Assembly (NCBI GenBank): GCA_014773175.1 | Contig: VXCM01001538.1 | Coordinates: forward strand, 62,001-126,000 | Reading direction: 5' to 3' | Origin: Lucifuga dentata | Taxonomy: Eukaryota > Chordata > Actinopteri > Ophidiiformes > Bythitidae | Length of the DNA stretch: 64,000 nt | In this document: positions 11,249 through 64,000 of the stretch, piece after piece | How the letters are laid out: each line of letters begins with the position of its first letter | How positions within the stretch are numbered: position 1 is the first letter of the stretch | The notes under the pieces: model-generated | What the model saw: only the letters and a program-made list of their open reading frames with translations | Database searches by the model: none | What the model was told of the DNA's origin: nothing | Program-made: the position numbers and the translations under genes

Positions 11249-12619
11249 CCCCAGCCAAAAAACAAAAGTCACACTCTAATATTTCGTTGGGCCGCCTTTA
11301 GCTTTGATTACGGCATGCATTCGCTGCGGCCTTGCTTCGATAAGCTTATGCAATGTCACAACATTTATATCTGTCCAGAATTGCATTAATTTTTCGTCAA
11401 GATCTTGTATTGATGATGGGACTGTCGGACCGCTGTGTAAAGTCTTCTCCAGCACATCCCAAAGATTCTCAATGGGGTTAAGGTCTGGANACCGCTGTGT
11501 AAAGTCTTCTCCAGCACATCCCAAAGATTCTCAATGGGGTTAAGGTCTGGACTCTGCGGTGGCCAATCCATGTGTGAAAATGATGTCTCATGCTCCCTGA
11601 ACCACTCTTTCACAATTTGACCCCGATGAATCCTGGCATTGTCACCTTGGCCTGTGCCATCAGGGAAGAAAAAATCCATTGATGGAGAAACCTGGTCATT
11701 CAGTATATTCAGGTAGTCAGCTGACCTCATTTTTTGGGCACATATCGTTGTTGAACCTAGACCTGACCAACTGAAGCAACCCCAGATCATAACACTGCCC
11801 CCACAGGCTTGTACGGTAGGCACTAGGCATGATGGGTGCATCACTTCATTCACCTCTCTTCTTACCTTGATGCGCCCATCACTCTGGAACAGGTTAAATC
11901 TGGACTCATCAGACCACATGACCTTTTTCCATTGCTCCAGAGTCCAATCTTTATGCTCCCTNTGGACTCATCAGACCACATGACCTTTTTCCATTGCTCC
12001 AGAGTCCAATCTTTATGCTCCCTAGCAAGTTGAAGCCTTTTCTTCTGATTAGCCTGACTGATAAGTGGTTTTCTTAAGGCTACACAGCTCTTTAGTCCCA
12101 ATCCCTTGAGTTCTCTTCGCATTGTGCGTGTGGAAATGCTCTTACTTTCACTATTAAACATTGATGTGACTTCTACTGTTGATTTTTTACGATTTGATTT
12201 CACCAAATGTTTAAGTGATCTCCGATCATGATCATTCAAGATTTTTTTCCTACCACATTTTTTCCTCGAAGATGATGGTTCACCACTAGCCTTCCAGGTT
12301 TTAACAATATGTTGGATAGTTCTAGTAGTTTCAGCAATCTCCTTAGTTGTTTTCTTTGCTTGATGCAGGCCAATAATTTGACCCTTCTGAAACAGAGTAA
12401 CGTCTTTTCCATGACTACAGGATATGTCTTCTGACATGGCTGTTTAAGAAATGAGAAGCTACTCACCGCATCAGTTAGGGTTAAATAACTTGTTGTCAGC
12501 TGAAACATATTAATCACTGCAGTAATTATATAATGGAAGGCTCTTACCTATTTGCTTAGTTAAATCCAGGTGGTGACTTTTTTTTTTTTTTTNTTTTTTT
12601 TTTTTTTGGCCAGGCAGTG
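11249..12619 (-). mobile_element. Tc1/mariner element with near-complete transposase
   Basis: A TA-flanked element. The right end on the minus strand reads CACTGCCTGGCCAAAAA and the left end CCCCAGCCAAAAAAC. The transposase runs on the minus strand from the ATG at 12437 to a stop near 11276. It has an N-terminal helix-turn-helix, a basic linker (SSSRKKCGRKK), then the catalytic blocks [15 protein letters not shown] and [10 protein letters not shown], giving the D, D and E positions. The frame is split at N11962 and N11490, where 61-bp direct repeats flank a single N. Each adds 62 nt; collapsing them restores one frame of roughly 340 residues. A 12-nt in-frame deletion removes four residues in the DNA-binding domain relative to the copy at 61712. 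Confidence 0.9.
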
Positions 12620-12620
12620 T

Positions 12621-12657
12621 ATATATATATCTATATATATATAGATATATATATAGC
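12621..12657. repeat. (TA)n at the Tc1 insertion site
   Basis: TATATATATATCTATATATA followed by similar sequence, adjoining the right end of the Tc1 element, which targets TA. Confidence 0.85.
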
Positions 12658-12764
12658 ATGTTATTGCAATGACCCTGCTTAGTGCTTAGAATTGGCTGTT
12701 GATGTTTACTGTCTGAATATAAGATATCTTACAGAATTATGGCCTAAATGTTTAAGCCCCTTCT

Positions 12765-13040
12765 CATCTTACTTCATGCATCCATATTCTATCTCCACTC
12801 ATCCTATGTAGGGTCACAGGGTCCCCCCCGCCCAGCATCTACTGGGGAAAAGGCTTGGTCCACTCTTGTTAGGTTGCCAGTCTATCACATGACTAACACA
12901 GACAGACAAACTCATTCAGACATACAGGCAAAGTTTCTAGTTCACCTAAGTCACCAAATCTGCAAGTCTTCAGACTGTGACAGGAAACCTGAGAAACTGG
13001 GAAAAGCCAACGTGAATGCAAAGAACACTAAGGTTGATCA
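12765..13040. repeat. Teleost dispersed repeat (retroelement-like tail)
   Basis: CATCCATATTCTATCTCCAC, GGGTCACAGGGTCCC, GCCAGTCTATCACATG, CAAACTCATTCAGACATACA and CAAGTCTTCAGACTGTGACA follow the order of a repeat widespread in fish genomes. A second copy is at 59757-59895. Confidence 0.55.
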
Positions 13041-13455
13041 AGTGGATTGAGTTCATGTTTGATCAAGCTTGAATTGAGAAGGAAGATAAAGACGAGTCAA
13101 ATTGTGGTGAATATAAATTTGAGTTTAAATTAGTGAGTTATGATGAATATTTTGATGGTTTCAGTACCACAACTTCAAGTTCATGAACTTTCTTTTTTTT
13201 TTCTTTTTTTTCCCGGAGTTATTCTGACATCTACTGACTGAAGTAACTCGTTGCGGTTTTGCAGCTCTTCATTGTCAAACCAGTTGAGATGGACAGGAAT
13301 GACATGGTTAGCAATGTCTTATTTTACACAACAGAGGGCAGTGTTTAAACACACTACATGCATTAGTATTCTGAATGCCAAAGCACAGTCAGACAAAGCA
13401 GCTGAAAAACATTTACCGACATATATATATATTTTTTAACTGTATGGTATTAAGT

Positions 13456-13784
13456 CAGTGGTTCTCAAATTGTTTGAACCAAGTACAACCTCTAAGATAA
13501 ATTACAGAAAAAATAATTGAGAAGTTTACAGCTCAAAAAAAGATACTGACCCACATAGAATGGAAGTACCTAGTATGCACACATTTGGGCTATTTATTTA
13601 AAAAAATCTTGATTAAAAAAAATCTTGATTAAAAAAATTAAACTAACAGATATTTTTGTGAATATTTTGCCACACTAACAGAATTTCTTATAGATTCCAG
13701 TTTGATTCTCTGCACAAATTCCAGTTATCTGGGGTGCCACCAGGCGTTTCAAGTAACCCCTGTGCCACATTTTGAGAACCACTA
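13456..13784. mobile_element. Non-autonomous hAT-like element
   Basis: Starts CAGTGGTTCTCAAATTGTTT and ends CATTTTGAGAACCACTA, the typical inverted ends of Charlie-like hAT elements. The 8-bp flanks tattaagt and tattagat agree at most positions and are consistent with a decayed target duplication. Just upstream of the putative myh10 exon 1. Confidence 0.7.
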
Positions 13785-14059
13785 TATTAGATTACATGTT
13801 AGATTTCTTTGGCAGTTAGTTTACTCTAAAATACTAATTTCAACCTTATTACATATTTACTTTTTAAAAAAAAAAATATATATATATATATACTGGCTTA
13901 ATGTGAGAAGCTATAGCCGCAGGTGTTGATAACATAGGAACAAGTATTAAACTTTGAGATGGAAATTATTCTGGACCAATCACGACCAGGCATCAGTTGT
14001 TTGAGAGCCAATCATATCCCAGATTTGGATTATGGGTGTGTCTTAAAAAGAGTACCCGC

Positions 14060-14231
14060 CGTGCATCCTCCGTGGCTGGCCGGCGAGAGTTTGGTTGAGA
14101 GGGTGCTGGATGGTGGGGGAGTACCACTGATGGGAGAGCGACTGGAATAAGGGAATTTTTACTAAAGGACTAATACGTTCTCTGTGGAAATACTAAATAC
14201 TTGGACAGTACTTCTTTACCTGCTGCGTCTG
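14060..14231 (+). other. myh10: Putative non-coding exon 1 (5' UTR) of myh10
   Basis: A CpG-containing stretch upstream of the first coding exon ends in CTG followed by a strong donor, gtaagt, at 14232. Exon 2 opens with 37 nt of UTR after an acceptor, so a separate 5' exon must exist, and this is the best upstream donor I see. The 5' boundary is arbitrary: a weak AT-rich TTAAAAAG lies at about 14043, and there is no clear TATA or initiator. Inference only; another promoter further upstream is possible. Confidence 0.4.
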
Positions 14232-16051
14232 GTAAGTTCGGCAGAAATGTCAGAAGCAGCTAGCCGGTTATTGGTTAGCAGTAACAGTAGCAGCAGTATC
14301 AGTTAGCTAATGGATTATTGTGCCATGACTTTCCAATGATGGAGGGCCACCAGTTTTGCTAATGTTAGCCCATGCCGCAGACCCAATGTGCGGCTATATA
14401 ATGTCTGCATGAATCTCAAATTAATATCTGAGTTGTAAATATTTGTTAGAGAATTTAAATCTTTGAGTTCTGCAGAGAAGCGGTGTGGTCATTGTCCGCT
14501 TGCTTTTATCCCAACCTAGACGTCTTTTGAACCACCCACACCCATGATATGGGATTCTGCCTGAGGAGGCTGCTCGTTTTATATCTAAAACTCAAATTTT
14601 CTTCCAAATTAGTCTTACTAACATTTTCTATTTTTAAATACCGAAAGTTACAAAAATACCAGCACAGACTCCCAGTACTGTTTTGTCACTTTTGAATCCA
14701 TGTATGCATCTTTTCGAGCGGGCTGGATATCAAGCACAGCACGCCAACTTTGAGCTAACATTAGTTAGCTAACCTAGCCGATGCAGCTGTTTGGCCTGGC
14801 CGGTTATCAACCGGTGGTACGCCATTTCCACAGATAATTGCAGTTTTTTTTTTTGCATTCTTTGGTTGAGATATCCGCTTAGAGATGCAATATGATAAAT
14901 TTTCCCGCTGCCTGCAGCCGGAAGCGGGATGAAAGTAACTGTTTTCCAGCTCAGTGTGAGGGGATGCAGTGACACGGCAACCAGCAGCCACCCTGATCCC
15001 CTATCCCGTGACCTGACCCAGATTCACGTCAAACCAGCGCCTGTTGTCAGCTTGGAACTATATTGTAGCCTGGTTAGAGGTCTGAGCATGTCTCAGTTCT
15101 CAGATTAATCGGAGGCAAGCTGCAGTACTAAACTAGTCCTAGTTCATCCCTGACTACAGTCACAGTGGCAACCAGCGTCTGCAGCATCCAGTGATCCAAT
15201 TATGTTAACTCTGTTCTGTCAGATTTAGGTCCACTGAACAGACTTGGATAATATTTGTACATTAATAAAGTTTAAATTACTTAAAGTGTTAAGAACTATA
15301 TTTCCAGTGCAATACATGGAAATACAGTATTACATGACCTAGCCTGACTTGTGACATTTCTGTTCTGTAGTGTTCAGGGTAAGTCAGTAGTCACATGGTA
15401 TCATTTGATATTATAGGCTATTCCAAGGTAATTAATCTATTAGAATTATTTTTTTGCTTTGTGTTGAATATATATATCACATTTTGATTATGTAAACAGT
15501 TTCATAGGTGTTTTTTTTTTTTTTTNTTTTTTTTTTTTTTTGACTCAAATGGTAAAGTTACATGTGGGTTGGTTCTGCACAGTGGTGGAGGTGTAAATGG
15601 ATGGTCTGACAACAAAAATACTGCTAGAAATTCATAAACCTGTAAAGCAAAGACTGTATATGAACCTATCTAACACAAACAGAACACAAACAATTCAAAT
15701 TCAGTTTTCCCTTATGTGCCTGTCATTTTAACAGAGGATTATTCAGATGGTGCTCCACCATTGACCTAGCTGTTCAAACAGCTCTTTTCTACCTTCACAT
15801 TTCGACACGTAATAAATTGTATTATGGTGTCTTGTACAGTATGGCTATACTTTCACCATATAAAACTTAATCGTTTAATATAGATTGTAACTAAGTTGGT
15901 GCTTGCTGTAACACAGATCAAAATTATCTTTTTCAAATCTTAGCATACTTGAATCACAACAGTGACATTATGTTTGCTATGTTGTTAATTTTAGTTATAG
16001 CATCTTTTTGTTTGTCAACTAAAGTTTGTGCTTTGTGTCTCCTCATTGTAG
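14232..16051 (+). other. myh10: Putative intron 1 of myh10
   Basis: Donor gtaagt at 14232, acceptor ttgtag before 16052. Poly-T with N at 15526. GCTAAC-rich near 14260-14300. No other coding sequence seen. Confidence 0.4.
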
Positions 16052-16088
16052 GTGGCCTCGTGTGTTCTGCTTCTGGTTCCCAGCAGTA

Positions 16089-63981
<47,893 letters not shown>

Positions 63982-64000
63982 GTTAGTCAGACACTTACAG

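Overview
The window is nuclear DNA from a ray-finned (teleost) fish. It carries a vertebrate gene with GT-AG introns, Tc1/mariner, hAT and TTAA-flanked miniature elements typical of teleost introns, many microsatellites, and a draft short-read assembly with many 1-7 N gaps.

One gene dominates: the 5' two thirds of myh10 on the + strand, encoding the non-muscle myosin II-B heavy chain. A probable non-coding first exon ends at 14231. The ATG is at 16089 in exon 2. Exons 3 to 25 follow and the window stops inside the gene (exon 25 ends at 63981). The 24 constitutive coding exons sum to 3293 nt (1097 codons plus 2 nt). They encode the whole motor domain (P-loop 178-185, switch I 236-242, switch II 459-464), the converter, two IQ motifs and the first ~250 residues of the coiled-coil rod. 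All phases join without a break. Between the constitutive exons lie the alternative exons of the family: a 30-nt loop 1 exon (B1/N30, 42625-42654), an 18-nt loop 1 exon (45269-45286) and a 63-nt loop 2 exon (B2, 56330-56392). A further 15-nt in-frame candidate microexon (42867-42881) lies between the two loop 1 exons. The B1 exon appears to use a GC-AG 5' splice site. TGCATG (Rbfox-type) motifs lie about 150 nt downstream of both very short exons.

Upstream of myh10 (1-14000) there is little coding sequence: a broken HIT-like gene on + (2689-3368, one frameshift and one in-frame TGA), the last exon of a class A GPCR on - (7513-8061), and repeats.

The rest is mobile DNA. Ten copies of one TTAA-flanked (Kolobok/piggyBac-type target) miniature family are present. 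Two are near-perfect ~320-bp foldbacks, one of them sitting between exon 5 and the B1 exon. There is a near-complete Tc1 transposase gene (11249-12619), an internally deleted Tc1 copy with an open reading frame inside a three-layer nest in intron 23 (61430-63125), hAT-like elements (13456-13784, 37480-38664, 46779-47131), and several retroelement-like tails. At least 12 single-N gaps are flanked by identical 61-67 bp direct repeats. These look like unmerged contig overlaps rather than biology, and they break otherwise open frames.
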